64,000 bases of DNA. Source: Hymenobacter baengnokdamensis (GTDB taxonomy: Bacteria > Bacteroidota > Bacteroidia > Cytophagales > Hymenobacteraceae). Positions within the stretch are counted from its first letter, which is position 1; every line of letters starts with the position of its first letter. The translations under genes and the position numbers were made by a program. This document shows, piece by piece, positions 42,458-51,202 of the stretch. The DNA is taken from contig NZ_CP044285.1 of the NCBI RefSeq assembly GCF_008728635.1, positions 1,116,001-1,180,000 on the forward strand, in the 5' to 3' direction. The notes under the pieces were generated by a model. It searched no databases. It had not been told where the DNA came from and saw only the letters and a list, made by a program, of their open reading frames with translations.

Positions 42458-45400
42458 TTAAGCCAGCACAGCTTCATCGGCCCCCAGCTCTACCAGCAGC
42501 TGGTGGGCCATGCCCACGTTGCGAATGCCATCGATGGTTAGCTGAAGCTTGTCTTTCTGGTCTTTCATGCGGGCCGTGCGCGGGTGAGTCTGCACAAAGT
42601 TGAGCAGTCGCCCAAAGCCTTCCCCTTGAAAGTAAGCCTCGTGTCCCGGCCCGGCGGGCAGGTAGGCACGCAGGGTTTCGCGCTTCAACGTCAGCTTCTC
42701 GAAGCCCAGCTTGCCGGCCTGCCAGCGCAGCTTCACAATATCAACAAGCTGCTGCACCTGTTCGGGCAGCGGCCCAAAGCGGTCGGTCATGCTGCTCACC
42801 AGCTTAGCCAGCTCCTCCGGCTTCTGGGCCCGGTCGAGCTTGGCATACAGCTGGAGGCGCTCCGACACGTTGTTCACGTAAGTATCGGGGATGAGCACCG
42901 GCAGGTCGGTTTCAATCTGGGTGTCGCGCGGGCCGCCGGCGCCATTCAGCGCCCCGGCAGCCACCTGCAGGCGCTGCTGGCTGGTGCTGCCTTCGCCCAG
43001 AAACAGGTCTTTAAACTCGGTTTCCTTCAACTCCTGCACTGCCTCGTCGAGCACCTGGTGGTAGGCCTCGTAGCCCAGGTCGTTGATGAAGCCCGACTGC
43101 TCGCCGCCCAGCAAATTGCCCGCCCCGCGAATGTCGAGGTCGCGCATGGCCACGTTAAAGCCCGCGCCGAGGTCTGAAAACTCCTCCAGCGTGTGCAGGC
43201 GCTTGCGGGCGTCGGCGGGCAGGTTGGCCACCGGCGGCGTCAGCAGGTAGCAGTAGGCCTTGCGGTTCGAGCGGCCCACCCGGCCGCGCATCTGGTGCAG
43301 GTCGCTCAGGCCGGTGAGGTGCGCCCGGTTGATAATGATGGTGTTCGCATTCGGAATGTCGAGGCCGCTCTCAATAATATTGGTCGAAACCAATACGTCA
43401 TACTCGCCCTCCACAAACTTCATCATGCGCTTTTCGAGCTGGTCGCCGTCCATCTGCCCGTGGGCAAACGTGACGCGGGCATTGGGCACGAGGCGCAGTA
43501 TCATGGCCGCCATCTCCTCAATATCGCTCACGCGGTTGTGCACAAAAAACGCCTGCCCGCCGCGCTTCAGCTCCCGCGCAATGGCGTCGCGCACGATGGT
43601 TTCGTCAAATACGTGCAGCTCGGTCTGTACCGGCTGGCGGTTGGGCGGCGGCGTGGCAATCACGCTCAAATCGCGGGCGCCCATCAGCGAAAAGTGCAGG
43701 GTGCGCGGTATCGGGGTGGCCGACAGCGTAAGCGTATCCACGTTAACCTTTATCTCCTTGAGCTTGTCCTTGGTTTTAACGCCGAATTTTTGCTCTTCGT
43801 CAATGATAAGCAGGCCTAAATCCTTGAATTGAAGCTTCTTGTTGGTCAGCGCGTGCGTGCCGATGAGAATATCGGTGCGGCCGGCCGCCACGCGCTCCAT
43901 CGTTTCCTTCACCTGCTTCGGCGACTTAAACCGGTTGATATATTCCACCGTCACCGGCAGGTTGGCCAGCCGGTCCCGAAAGGTTTTGTAGTGCTGCATG
44001 GCCAGGATGGTTGTCGGCACCAGCACCGCCACCTGCTTGCCATCGGCGGCCGCCTTGAAGGCCGCCCGAATGGCCACTTCCGTCTTGCCAAAGCCCACGT
44101 CGCCGCACACGAGCCGGTCCATGGGGTGGGGCTGCTGCATGTCGTTTTTCACGTCTTCCGTAGCCTTGGCCTGGTCGGGCGTGTCTTCGTAGATAAACGA
44201 CGATTCCAGCTCGGCCTGCATAAAGCCATCCTTGGAAAAGGCAAAGCCCGGCGCACTCTTGCGCTTAGCATACAGCCGGATAAGGTCGGCCGCGATATCC
44301 TTTACTTTCTTCTTGACTGACTTTTTCTTATTCTCCCACTCCGGCGAGCCAAGCTTGCTCATGGTGGGCGGCGAGCCCTCCGCGCCGCTGTACTTCGCAA
44401 TCTTGTGCAGGGCGTGAATGCTCACCGTCAGCACGTCGTCGTCGCGGTACACCAGCCGGATAGCCTCCTGCACGTGCCCGTTTATCTCGACCTGCGTCAG
44501 CCCCGCAAAACGGGCAATGCCGTAGTCCTGGTGCGTCACGTAGTCGCCGGGCTGCAAGGTCTTTAGCTCGCGCAGCGTCAGGGCTTTCTTCTTCGAAAAC
44601 TTGCGCGTCTCCTGCGCCCGGTAATAGCGCTCAAATAACTGATGGTCGGTATATACAGCCAGCCCGAGTTGTTCGTCAATATAGCCTTCGCGCAGGGCAA
44701 TGAGCAGGTGCTGAAACTGCACGTTGGGGTCCAGCTCGTCGAAAATAGTGCGGAGCCGGTCGGCCTGCCGCACCGAGTCGGCCGCGATGATGGTGGTAAA
44801 GTCCCGCACCTTATTCTCCCGAATGTTCTTCAGCAGGCGGTCAAAATCCTTGTGAAAGCTCGGCTGCGGCTTGGCCGTAAACTGAAATTCCTGGCTGTTT
44901 TTGAAATAAAACCGCTTGCCGAACTCCACAATGGCAAACTCATCGAGGCATTTTTTCAGGCTCTTGCCGTTCTCAAACAAGTCGGCGGGCTTGGATACAA
45001 TCTGCATACCGCCGGCCTCGTCCAGCACTTTTTTGAAGTTGCTTTCGGCCTTGTCAAACAGCTCCGTTACCACGTCCAGCGTCTGGCGCAGGTCCTTCAC
45101 CCACAGGCAGCTGGTGCGCGGCAAAAACTCCAGAAACGACTCGCGCCGCTCCTGCAGCAGCTTGGTTTGCACATTGGGGATAATGCTGACGCTGGTGCGC
45201 GGCTCTACCGAAAGCTGCGTTTCCGGGTTGAACGTGCGAATGCTCTCAATCTCATCGCCAAACAATTCCAGGCGATACGGCAGCTCATTGGCGTAGCTAA
45301 ACACGTCCACGATACCGCCGCGCACCGCATATTGCCCGGCCTCGTACACAAAATCGCTCTTCTCGAAGTCGTACTGCCCCAGCAGCTCGCCCAGGAAATT

Positions 45401-45934
45401 TACGTCCAGCTTGTCGCCCACTTTAGCCGAAAATGTGTTCTGCACCAGGCTTTGGCGGTTAATCACCTTCTCGCTCAGCGCCTCGGGGTAAGTGACGATG
45501 AGCGGAGCCGTACCCAGGGTTGCTACGCTGGCCTGCCGGCTGGCATTGAGCTGGTTAAGCACCTCGGCGCGCATCAGCACGTTGGCGTTTTCCGTCTCGT
45601 CAAACTCGTACGGCCGTTTATACGAGCTGGGGAAAAGCAGCGCCTCCGGCCCGTCGGGCAGCAGGTGGCGCAGGTCGGCCATGAAGAGCGTCGCCTCGTC
45701 TTTATCGTGCAAAATGAATATATTGGGGTGCGCATAATGCGCGCTGGCTGCCGCTACAACGGCATCCTGCGAGCCTACCAGGCCACGCAGCTGCACCCGC
45801 AGCTCCCCGCCCCGCGCCGCATCATCGGCCGGGCGCGTGGGGTCGGCAGGCTTGGCCGCGCCGTGCAGGCGGGCACTCAGGGTTTGCAGCTCGGCATCGA
45901 GGCGATAAAGGCGAAGAAAATCAGCTACTTGCAC
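42458..45934 (-). CDS. mfd: Transcription-repair coupling factor Mfd
   Basis: 1158 residues starting at GTG 45934. Mfd removes RNA polymerase stalled at DNA lesions and recruits UvrA. Visible parts, in order: the UvrB-homology N-terminal region, the RNA-polymerase-interaction domain (LKTLQPGDYVTHQDYGIARFAGL, about 480-545), the RecG-like helicase with Walker A GDVGFGKTEVAIRAA and DEEQ box LLIIDEEQKFGV, SATPIPRTL, motif VI region QMRGRVGRSNRKAYCYLL, and the C-terminal TRCF domain. Length matches the family. The small coiled-coil gene follows 30 bases downstream. Confidence 0.97.
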   Translation of the reverse strand: MQVADFLRLYRLDAELQTLSARLHGAAKPADPTRPADDAARGGELRVQLRGLVGSQDAVVAAASAHYAHPNIFILHDKDEATLFMADLRHLLPDGPEALLFPSSYKRPYEFDETENANVLMRAEVLNQLNASRQASVATLGTAPLIVTYPEALSEKVINRQSLVQNTFSAKVGDKLDVNFLGELLGQYDFEKSDFVYEAGQYAVRGGIVDVFSYANELPYRLELFGDEIESIRTFNPETQLSVEPRTSVSIIPNVQTKLLQERRESFLEFLPRTSCLWVKDLRQTLDVVTELFDKAESNFKKVLDEAGGMQIVSKPADLFENGKSLKKCLDEFAIVEFGKRFYFKNSQEFQFTAKPQPSFHKDFDRLLKNIRENKVRDFTTIIAADSVRQADRLRTIFDELDPNVQFQHLLIALREGYIDEQLGLAVYTDHQLFERYYRAQETRKFSKKKALTLRELKTLQPGDYVTHQDYGIARFAGLTQVEINGHVQEAIRLVYRDDDVLTVSIHALHKIAKYSGAEGSPPTMSKLGSPEWENKKKSVKKKVKDIAADLIRLYAKRKSAPGFAFSKDGFMQAELESSFIYEDTPDQAKATEDVKNDMQQPHPMDRLVCGDVGFGKTEVAIRAAFKAAADGKQVAVLVPTTILAMQHYKTFRDRLANLPVTVEYINRFKSPKQVKETMERVAAGRTDILIGTHALTNKKLQFKDLGLLIIDEEQKFGVKTKDKLKEIKVNVDTLTLSATPIPRTLHFSLMGARDLSVIATPPPNRQPVQTELHVFDETIVRDAIARELKRGGQAFFVHNRVSDIEEMAAMILRLVPNARVTFAHGQMDGDQLEKRMMKFVEGEYDVLVSTNIIESGLDIPNANTIIINRAHLTGLSDLHQMRGRVGRSNRKAYCYLLTPPVANLPADARKRLHTLEEFSDLGAGFNVAMRDLDIRGAGNLLGGEQSGFINDLGYEAYHQVLDEAVQELKETEFKDLFLGEGSTSQQRLQVAAGALNGAGGPRDTQIETDLPVLIPDTYVNNVSERLQLYAKLDRAQKPEELAKLVSSMTDRFGPLPEQVQQLVDIVKLRWQAGKLGFEKLTLKRETLRAYLPAGPGHEAYFQGEGFGRLLNFVQTHPRTARMKDQKDKLQLTIDGIRNVGMAHQLLVELGADEAVLA

Positions 45935-46163
45935 AGGAAGTTAATGGGTGCAGCGTGGCGAATGTGGAAATAAGTAAGTGGCTACTACGGCCTTGCTCAT
46001 CCCAGCCTATCCACGTTTTCACATTTTTAAATTTGCATATTTATTAAAAACGGCCAGCCCGGCCGGGAGTGATTCCGGTCGGGCCAGGCGCTCAGACAAT
46101 ACCGCTGCAAAGCTCCGAAAGTTTCCGCCGTAACTTAGCCCAATAATTTTAGTAAGATAGTTT

Positions 46164-46478
46164 ATGAATCCGCGCGACCTGCCCGAAGTAGTAGCCGAGT
46201 TAATTATCGAAATGCACGAGGTGCGCTCGGAGCTGAGAGATATACGCGCTGAAATGGCTGGCCTGCGCGAGGATATGCGCACCGAAGTAGGTGGCCTACG
46301 TGAGGATATGCGCACCGAAGTAGGCGGCCTGCGCGAGGATATGCGGGCCATTCCGGAGCAGCTTGGCATTTCGGTAATGCGGGCGCTGGAACCTTTTCTC
46401 AACCGCCTGCTCGAGCGCGACGACCAAATCAAAAGCCACGAAGGCCGTCTGAATACTCTCGAAAAGCCTGCGGTTTAA
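46164..46478 (+). CDS. Small coiled-coil protein with 11-residue repeats
   Basis: 104 residues, fully helical by eye. The N-terminus is MNPRDLPEVVAELIIEMHEVRSELRDIRAEMAG. Then come hendecad repeats GLREDMRTEVG (about 2.6 copies), and the end is LLERDDQIKSHEGRLNTLEKPAV. No known domain. The repeats are encoded by a 33-bp tandem array from 46260 to about 46345. Four bases separate it from the TTG start of the next gene, so they form an operon. It is similar in style, though not clearly in sequence, to the coiled-coil protein at 41876 on the other side of mfd. Confidence 0.7.
   Translation: MNPRDLPEVVAELIIEMHEVRSELRDIRAEMAGLREDMRTEVGGLREDMRTEVGGLREDMRAIPEQLGISVMRALEPFLNRLLERDDQIKSHEGRLNTLEKPAV
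46260..46345. repeat. 33-bp tandem repeat
   Basis: Units start GGCCTGCGCGAGGATATGCG at 46260, 46293 and 46326, with a few third-base differences. The array encodes the 11-residue repeat of the small coiled-coil protein. Confidence 0.8.
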
Positions 46479-46482
46479 GTCC

Positions 46483-47223
46483 TTGCGCGGTTCTGCTCAC
46501 CTGGCCATTGGCCTCATCACGGGCGTGGCGGTAGCCGGCCTCGTGCGCGGTATTCCGTTTTCGCTGCCCGGCATTGCGCTGGCCGGCTTCTCGGCTCTCG
46601 CCCCCGACCTCGACCACCCCGAAAGCCGGCTGAGCCAGCGCCTGGGCTTTGTGCAGGGCTACGTGCGCTGGGCCTTTGGCGCGGCGGCGCTGGGCCTGGC
46701 GGCCTATGCCTACTTTATGCTGCGGCCCGGCCCCGACCAACGCCTGAGCTACGTGGCCGCGCTGGCCTTCGGGCTGCTGGGTATCGGCCTGCAGGGCGGC
46801 TCGGCCCGGAAGCTGGCGCTGCTGTTTACGGGCCTGGGCACGGTGCTGGCGGGCCTCTACGCCCAGTTTCTGTGGCTGAGTCTGCTGGGCACGTTCATCT
46901 CGCTGGCCCCCTTTACCTCGCACCGAACCTGGACGCACACGCTCTGGGCCACGGCATTCTGGACGTATATCGGCTACCTGGCCAACCAGGCGCTGGGTTG
47001 GCACGGCGTGGCCTACTACGCCGGGGCGGGCTACGCCTCGCACCTGCTGGCCGACTCACTGACCAAATCGGGGGTGCGCTGGCTGATGCCGCTGACCGAT
47101 TTCAGCTTCAAAATACCCGTGCTCAGCACTGGCACCAAGACCGGCAATGTGTTGGAAGCGGCCATCTGCCTGGGCTACGGACTGCTGGTGCTGGGCCTCG
47201 TGATTGGGCGGGTAGGGTTTTGA
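46483..47223 (+). CDS. YdjM-like membrane-bound metal-dependent hydrolase family protein
   Basis: 246 residues from TTG 46483. The family's first residues, Gly then an early His (RGSAHLAIGLITG), support this non-ATG start. Later metal-ligand candidates are PDLDHPES and TSHRTWTHTLWA. About seven membrane segments. The family (DUF457, LexA-regulated YdjM in enterobacteria) is found in the inner membrane, with proposed phospholipid- or stress-linked hydrolase activity. Position near mfd might hint at a DNA-damage link, but no LexA box was seen. Confidence 0.85.
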   Translation: MRGSAHLAIGLITGVAVAGLVRGIPFSLPGIALAGFSALAPDLDHPESRLSQRLGFVQGYVRWAFGAAALGLAAYAYFMLRPGPDQRLSYVAALAFGLLGIGLQGGSARKLALLFTGLGTVLAGLYAQFLWLSLLGTFISLAPFTSHRTWTHTLWATAFWTYIGYLANQALGWHGVAYYAGAGYASHLLADSLTKSGVRWLMPLTDFSFKIPVLSTGTKTGNVLEAAICLGYGLLVLGLVIGRVGF

Positions 47224-47454
47224 AATGAATAACTTGTGTATGTTGCTGTTCTGTCTTAGCTTCGCGTCGGAGCGAATGGCATGGTGGCGGGAAAAGTATC
47301 CTGCCTAAGTCATACCAGGGCGGTGAATTTATCGCCATGCCCCCCGTTATTCATTGTTTTTTAATGTGTTAGTCTGCCAGACTTTTATTCGGCGGGCTTT
47401 ATTCCAACTGCTACCCATTCTCAAAATTTTACCCCCACCAACTTACCAGTTTTT

Positions 47455-48534
47455 ATGAACCAGATGAATAGTCCGCTCATCCGGGTCGGCGTTTTCTACG
47501 ACGGCAATTATTTCCTTAAAATAAGCGATTATTATTATTTTCAGCATGAGCGTAAGGCCCGTATCAGTCTCGAAGGCCTGCACGAATTTATTAGGCATCA
47601 GGTAGCTGAGGAAGAAGACGTTGACGTACGTCTGGCGCAGATAACTACTTCCCATTTTTTCCGGGGCCGGCTATCGGCAACCGAAGCCCGCGACAAAGAC
47701 CGACTCTTTCACGACCGCCTGCTCGACGATATTCTGATGAACCTGGGCGTGTGCACGCACTACATGCCCCTCAAAACCCGCGACGGCCGCCTGCAAGAGA
47801 AAGGCATCGACGTGTGGCTCAGCCTCGAAGCGCTCGAAATGGCGCTGCACAAAACCCTCGATGTGGTCGTGCTCATTGCCGGGGACTCCGATTACGTGCC
47901 CCTCATTCGCAAGCTCAACACCGTGGGTACCCGCGTGATGCTGCTCAACTGGGATTTCAAATACGAAGATTTCAAGGGGGAAACCCGCGTAACCCGCGCC
48001 TCGCAGCACCTGCTTGAGCAGGCCACTTACCCGGTAGCTATGCACGCCGTTATCGACCGCGGCTTGCAGGAGCAGGATGAAGTGGTGGAGAATATGTTTG
48101 TGACGCAAAGCGAGCCGGCCGCGTTTGCTACCCTGCCGGCCCCCGCAGCCACCAATGGCAGCGCCAATGGGTTTGCAGCGGCTGCTACTACAGCTGCCGC
48201 AGCCGCCGCAAGCCGGGCCGTGCGCCCCACCGGCCCCACGGCGGCCGGCCCGGTTGGCACCATCGGCATCAGCACTATTAAGAATCTGAAAAACGGCTTC
48301 GGATTTGTCGTAATGCCCCCTAACAACTTGTTTTTCAGCTACGCAGATTTATCGGAAGGCGACTTCAACGACCTGCGCGAAGGCGATTGGGTAGAATTTA
48401 CCGTGGGGCGCAACCACCGCGATGAAGATTGCGCCCGCAACGTGCGCAAAGTTGCCGCTCCCAATATGGTCGGCGACGAAGAGGGTGACTACGAGCCCAG
48501 CGCCGTACCGCAGTCGGTAGGCGCAGAGCTGTAA
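47455..48534 (+). CDS. NYN-domain nuclease fused to a cold-shock domain
   Basis: 359 residues. An NYN (PIN-like, LabA/DUF88 type) domain covers about 8-195. The acidic metal site can be read as Asp16 (GVFYDGNYF), Asp119 (KGIDVWLSLEAL) and Asp144/Asp146 (IAGDSDYVPLIRKL). An Ala/Thr/Pro-rich linker covers 220-265. A divergent cold-shock OB domain is at 266-333: GTIGISTIKNLKNGFGFVVM in place of the usual RNP1, then LFFSYADL in place of RNP2. The protein probably binds single-stranded RNA through the C-terminal domain and cleaves it with the NYN domain, in the cytoplasm. A very long hairpin follows the stop. Which RNA it targets is unknown. Confidence 0.88.
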   Translation: MNQMNSPLIRVGVFYDGNYFLKISDYYYFQHERKARISLEGLHEFIRHQVAEEEDVDVRLAQITTSHFFRGRLSATEARDKDRLFHDRLLDDILMNLGVCTHYMPLKTRDGRLQEKGIDVWLSLEALEMALHKTLDVVVLIAGDSDYVPLIRKLNTVGTRVMLLNWDFKYEDFKGETRVTRASQHLLEQATYPVAMHAVIDRGLQEQDEVVENMFVTQSEPAAFATLPAPAATNGSANGFAAAATTAAAAAASRAVRPTGPTAAGPVGTIGISTIKNLKNGFGFVVMPPNNLFFSYADLSEGDFNDLREGDWVEFTVGRNHRDEDCARNVRKVAAPNMVGDEEGDYEPSAVPQSVGAEL

Positions 48535-48547
48535 GGCCATCCACGTA

Positions 48548-48607
48548 CCAAAAAGCAGCAAAGGAAATGGCCGCCGCCCGGCGGCCATTTCCTTTGCTGC
48601 TTTTTGG
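48548..48607. terminator. 29-bp perfect hairpin terminator
   Basis: Arms 48548-48576 and 48579-48607 are exact reverse complements across all 29 bases, ending in TTTTTGG on the plus side and AAAAA on the other. It serves the NYN gene and the convergent thioesterase gene. The stem is much longer than a usual intrinsic terminator. Confidence 0.85.
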
Positions 48608-48618
48608 AAAGCGCCCGG

Positions 48619-49077
48619 TTAGAGCTGCCGCTTGGTGGCGGGGTAGCGGTTGAAGGTGCCCATGCCCTGCGCTACGGCGAGGGGGTGGGCATCGGCAGGG
48701 TCGGCCTGGCGATAAATGCTGCCGCTTACTACCACAATAGACTTGCCGGCGTGCTGCACCTGCGCCACGGCCCGCAGCTCGTCGCCGAGGTGTACCGGGC
48801 GCAGGTAGTTGATTTTAAACTCCACCGTCGATACGAGGTCGCCGGCGGTGAAGGCCTGCGTAAGCGCCGCCGCGCCCAACACTGCATCCATAAGCCCGGC
48901 CAGCACGCCGCCGTGCGCCGTGCCCGGCGATGACAAATGCGCCTCCTGAATGCGCATCCGGTACTCGGCCTGGCCAGGGGCCGGCACGGTGAGCTCCATG
49001 CCATTGGCCCGGCCATATAGATTAATTTGATTGTAACGGGCTACTAAGTCAGTCCAGTCGGTGGGTTGGGAAGGCAT
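48619..49077 (-). CDS. PaaI-family hot-dog thioesterase
   Basis: 152 residues, single hot-dog fold. The active-site helix region is TAHGGVLAGLMDAVLGAAAL, preceded by EYRMRIQEAHLSSPG and followed by VSTVEFKINYLRPVHLGDELRAVAQVQHAGKSIVVVSGSIY. The family hydrolyses acyl- or aryl-CoA thioesters in the cytoplasm as tetramers. Substrate not deducible. Confidence 0.92.
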   Translation of the reverse strand: MPSQPTDWTDLVARYNQINLYGRANGMELTVPAPGQAEYRMRIQEAHLSSPGTAHGGVLAGLMDAVLGAAALTQAFTAGDLVSTVEFKINYLRPVHLGDELRAVAQVQHAGKSIVVVSGSIYRQADPADAHPLAVAQGMGTFNRYPATKRQL

Positions 49078-49189
49078 TGGTGGGAAGTAAAGAGTACAGG
49101 AGGCGGCCAGTATATAGCGTAACCGTAAGCCTCACGTAAACGGCCGCCTGCCTGCAAGCTAACGCCGCCGGTCGGCCGCTACCTTTGCC

Positions 49190-49197
49190 GGGCTTAA
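49190..49197 (+). promoter_or_regulatory. -7 promoter element upstream of yajQ-like gene
   Basis: TACCTTTG matches TAnnTTTG and lies 77 bases before ATG 49275, giving a leader of about 65 bases. No -33 TTTG at the right distance, so the call is tentative. It argues against the in-frame upstream start at 49185. Confidence 0.4.
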
Positions 49198-49274
49198 ATT
49201 GGCGGGCAGTAGCTGGTATTACCTGGTTTGCCAGCCTCCTGAGCGGCTGTTTTCACCTTCTATTTCAGATAACC

Positions 49275-49766
49275 ATGCCTTCCTTCGACATCGTCAGCAA
49301 AGTAGATTCGCAAACGCTGGAAAACGCGGTAAATACCGCGAAGAAAGAGCTGGCCACCCGTTACGACCTGCGCGATACCAAGGGTGGCCTGGAACTCGAC
49401 AAAAAAGGGAATACCATTCAGCTCAGCTCCGAAAACTCCATGCGTATCAAGGCCCTGGAGGATATTCTGCTTACCCGCATCGTAAAGCAGGGTATCGACG
49501 GCACGGCGCTCGACTTCACGGCCGAAGAGCAACCCAGCGGCGCGCTCGTTAAGAAAACCATTAAGGTGCGCGCCGGGGTCGATAAAGATGCTGGCCGCAA
49601 GATTATCAAAACTATCAAGGATAGCAAACTAAAGGTCGAAGCTCAGATGCAGGACGACCAGATTCGCGTAACGGCCAAGAAAATAGATGACTTGCAGGCC
49701 GTTATTGCCCTGCTGCGCCGCTCCGACAACGGCCAGCCGCTGCAATTTGTTAATATGAAGTCGTAG
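49275..49766 (+). CDS. YajQ-family nucleotide-binding protein
   Basis: 163 residues from ATG 49275, the exact start of the family signature MPSFDIVSKVDSQTLENAVN. The rest follows the family closely (YDLRDTKGGLEL, ALEDILLTRIVKQGID, KVRAGVDKDAGRKIIKTIKDSKLKVEAQMQDDQIRVTAKKIDDLQAVIALLR), with two ferredoxin-like halves. YajQ proteins bind nucleotides, and in some bacteria cyclic di-GMP, but the ligand here is unknown. Cytoplasmic. Confidence 0.95.
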   Translation: MPSFDIVSKVDSQTLENAVNTAKKELATRYDLRDTKGGLELDKKGNTIQLSSENSMRIKALEDILLTRIVKQGIDGTALDFTAEEQPSGALVKKTIKVRAGVDKDAGRKIIKTIKDSKLKVEAQMQDDQIRVTAKKIDDLQAVIALLRRSDNGQPLQFVNMKS

Positions 49767-49901
49767 TGGCAGCTGCCGCGCTGAAGCAGCCGACCTGAAC
49801 AAACGAGCGGCAGACGCTGACAGCCGGGCCGGGGCAGTTGACTTTTGCCCCGTTGCCGTTTCATGTAGCTTACATTCGCCCTATTTCCCTGGTTAGAAAA
49901 T

Positions 49902-50693
49902 TTGTCACCTTTCGCTGCCTTTTCCTCCGAGCACTTTGCCGCCTTCTCACAGTTGCAGACCTGGGTAAGCCTGCTCACGCTCACGCTGATGGAAATCGTA
50001 TTAGGTATAGATAATATTATATTTATATCTATTACCGTTAATCGTCTGGCACCGGCTGAGCAGGCGCGGGGCCGCACCATTGGCTTGCTGCTGGCGCTGG
50101 TGTTCCGCATCGGGCTGCTAATGAGCATCTCCTGGATTGTGAGCCTGCGCTCGGCGCTGTTCACGCTCAACCTGCCGCCGCTGGTCGAGCACTTTGGCGT
50201 GAGCGGCCGCGACCTGATTTTGCTGGCCGGGGGCTTATTTCTGATGTACAAAAGCACCACCGAAATACACACCAAGCTTCAGGGCGAGGAAGAGGAGGTG
50301 CGTGCGGGTGCCGCGCATGCCATGCTGCCGGCCATCATCCTGCAAATCATCATTATTGATATCGTATTCAGCTTCGACTCTATCCTGACGGCCGTGGGGC
50401 TGGTAGATAATGTGCTGGTGATGATAGCCGCCGTTATCTGCGCCATGGGTATTATGCTGGCCTTTAGCGGGGCAGTGGCCAACTTTGTCAACCGCAACCC
50501 GACCATCAAGATGCTGGCGCTGTCCTTTCTCATTATGATTGGCTTTATGCTGGTAATGGAGGCGGCCCACAAAGAAGTGGAGAAAGGCTATCTCTATTTT
50601 GCTATGGCCTTTTCCTTCGTGGTGGAGCTGCTGAATATGCGGCTGCGCCGTAAAGCCAAGCCGGTGTCGCTCCGCGATTCACCCTACGACTAG
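49902..50693 (+). CDS. TerC-family integral membrane protein
   Basis: 263 residues from TTG 49902; no ATG precedes the first conserved segment, so a TTG start is needed. Family signature: LTLMEIVLGIDNIIFISITVNRLAP in the first helix, then IGLLMSISWIVSL, LLAGGLFLMYKSTTEIH, IIIIDIVFSFDSILTAVGL and FLIMIGFMLVMEA. About eight membrane segments, with acidic residues within helices 1 and 5 typical of metal binding. TerC-like proteins of this group are implicated in manganese/metal export in several bacteria. Convergent with the hypothetical gene ending at 50704. Confidence 0.92.
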   Translation: MSPFAAFSSEHFAAFSQLQTWVSLLTLTLMEIVLGIDNIIFISITVNRLAPAEQARGRTIGLLLALVFRIGLLMSISWIVSLRSALFTLNLPPLVEHFGVSGRDLILLAGGLFLMYKSTTEIHTKLQGEEEEVRAGAAHAMLPAIILQIIIIDIVFSFDSILTAVGLVDNVLVMIAAVICAMGIMLAFSGAVANFVNRNPTIKMLALSFLIMIGFMLVMEAAHKEVEKGYLYFAMAFSFVVELLNMRLRRKAKPVSLRDSPYD

Positions 50694-50703
50694 GGCAGCT
50701 GCC

Positions 50704-51132
50704 TTATTCGGAAAGGCAGCGCAGCAGCTCGGGCACGCTGCTGAGCACGCGCTGCTGCGCCAGGTCGAGCAGCCGGCGGTTGAGCTCGCGGCGGTGCCGG
50801 CGATAAAACGCCAGCTCGGCCAGCGTTAGCTGGCCCGTTATCAGGCCAATGATACTGGCCCGCAGGCGCGTGTGCCGGGCCAGCAGCTCGCCGAGCAGGC
50901 GGTTGGCCTCGGTGGCATCGGCCGTGGCCAGGGGCAGGCGGTAGTCGAGGGCGACATCGGCCACGGCGGCCAGCAGCACCGGCTGCTGAAGCTTTAGGAG
51001 GGGCCGCAGCACCTGCTGCTGAAAATCGGCCACCGTGGCCGGGGTAGGAATAGCGGCCGGCTGGCCGGCAATGGCGGGGCGCAGGGCCAGCAGCGCCGCA
51101 TCGGGCCGCGTGAAGGGAATAGAAGCAGACAT
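50704..51132 (-). CDS. Hypothetical soluble helical protein
   Basis: 142 residues, rich in Leu and Ala, with helices throughout. The N-terminus is SIPFTRPDAALLALRPAIAG, the middle FQQQVLRPLLKLQQPVLLAAVADVALDYRL, and the C-terminus AFYRRHRRELNRRLLDLAQQRVLSSVPELL. No signal peptide or membrane helix. I do not recognise a family. The gene has a normal codon pattern, an ATG at 51132, and a terminator of the upstream gene 23 bases before its start. Confidence 0.6.
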   Translation of the reverse strand: MSASIPFTRPDAALLALRPAIAGQPAAIPTPATVADFQQQVLRPLLKLQQPVLLAAVADVALDYRLPLATADATEANRLLGELLARHTRLRASIIGLITGQLTLAELAFYRRHRRELNRRLLDLAQQRVLSSVPELLRCLSE

Positions 51133-51154
51133 AGGAAAAGTAGTTTACGTGCAT

Positions 51155-51185
51155 AAAAAAAGCCCGGCCGAAGCCGGGCTTTTTT
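51155..51185 (-). terminator. Intrinsic terminator of the M36 protease gene
   Basis: GCCCGGC-CGAA-GCCGGGC flanked by seven A and six T residues. It is 18 bases past the protease stop on the minus strand, a classic intrinsic terminator in both directions. Confidence 0.85.
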
Positions 51186-51202
51186 GTAACTGTTCGGGCC
51201 GC

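Noticed and set aside
44642..45973. 443-codon plus-strand frame opposite mfd
   Set aside because: Antisense to a well-supported mfd; composition is typical of GC-skew shadows and no motif is seen.
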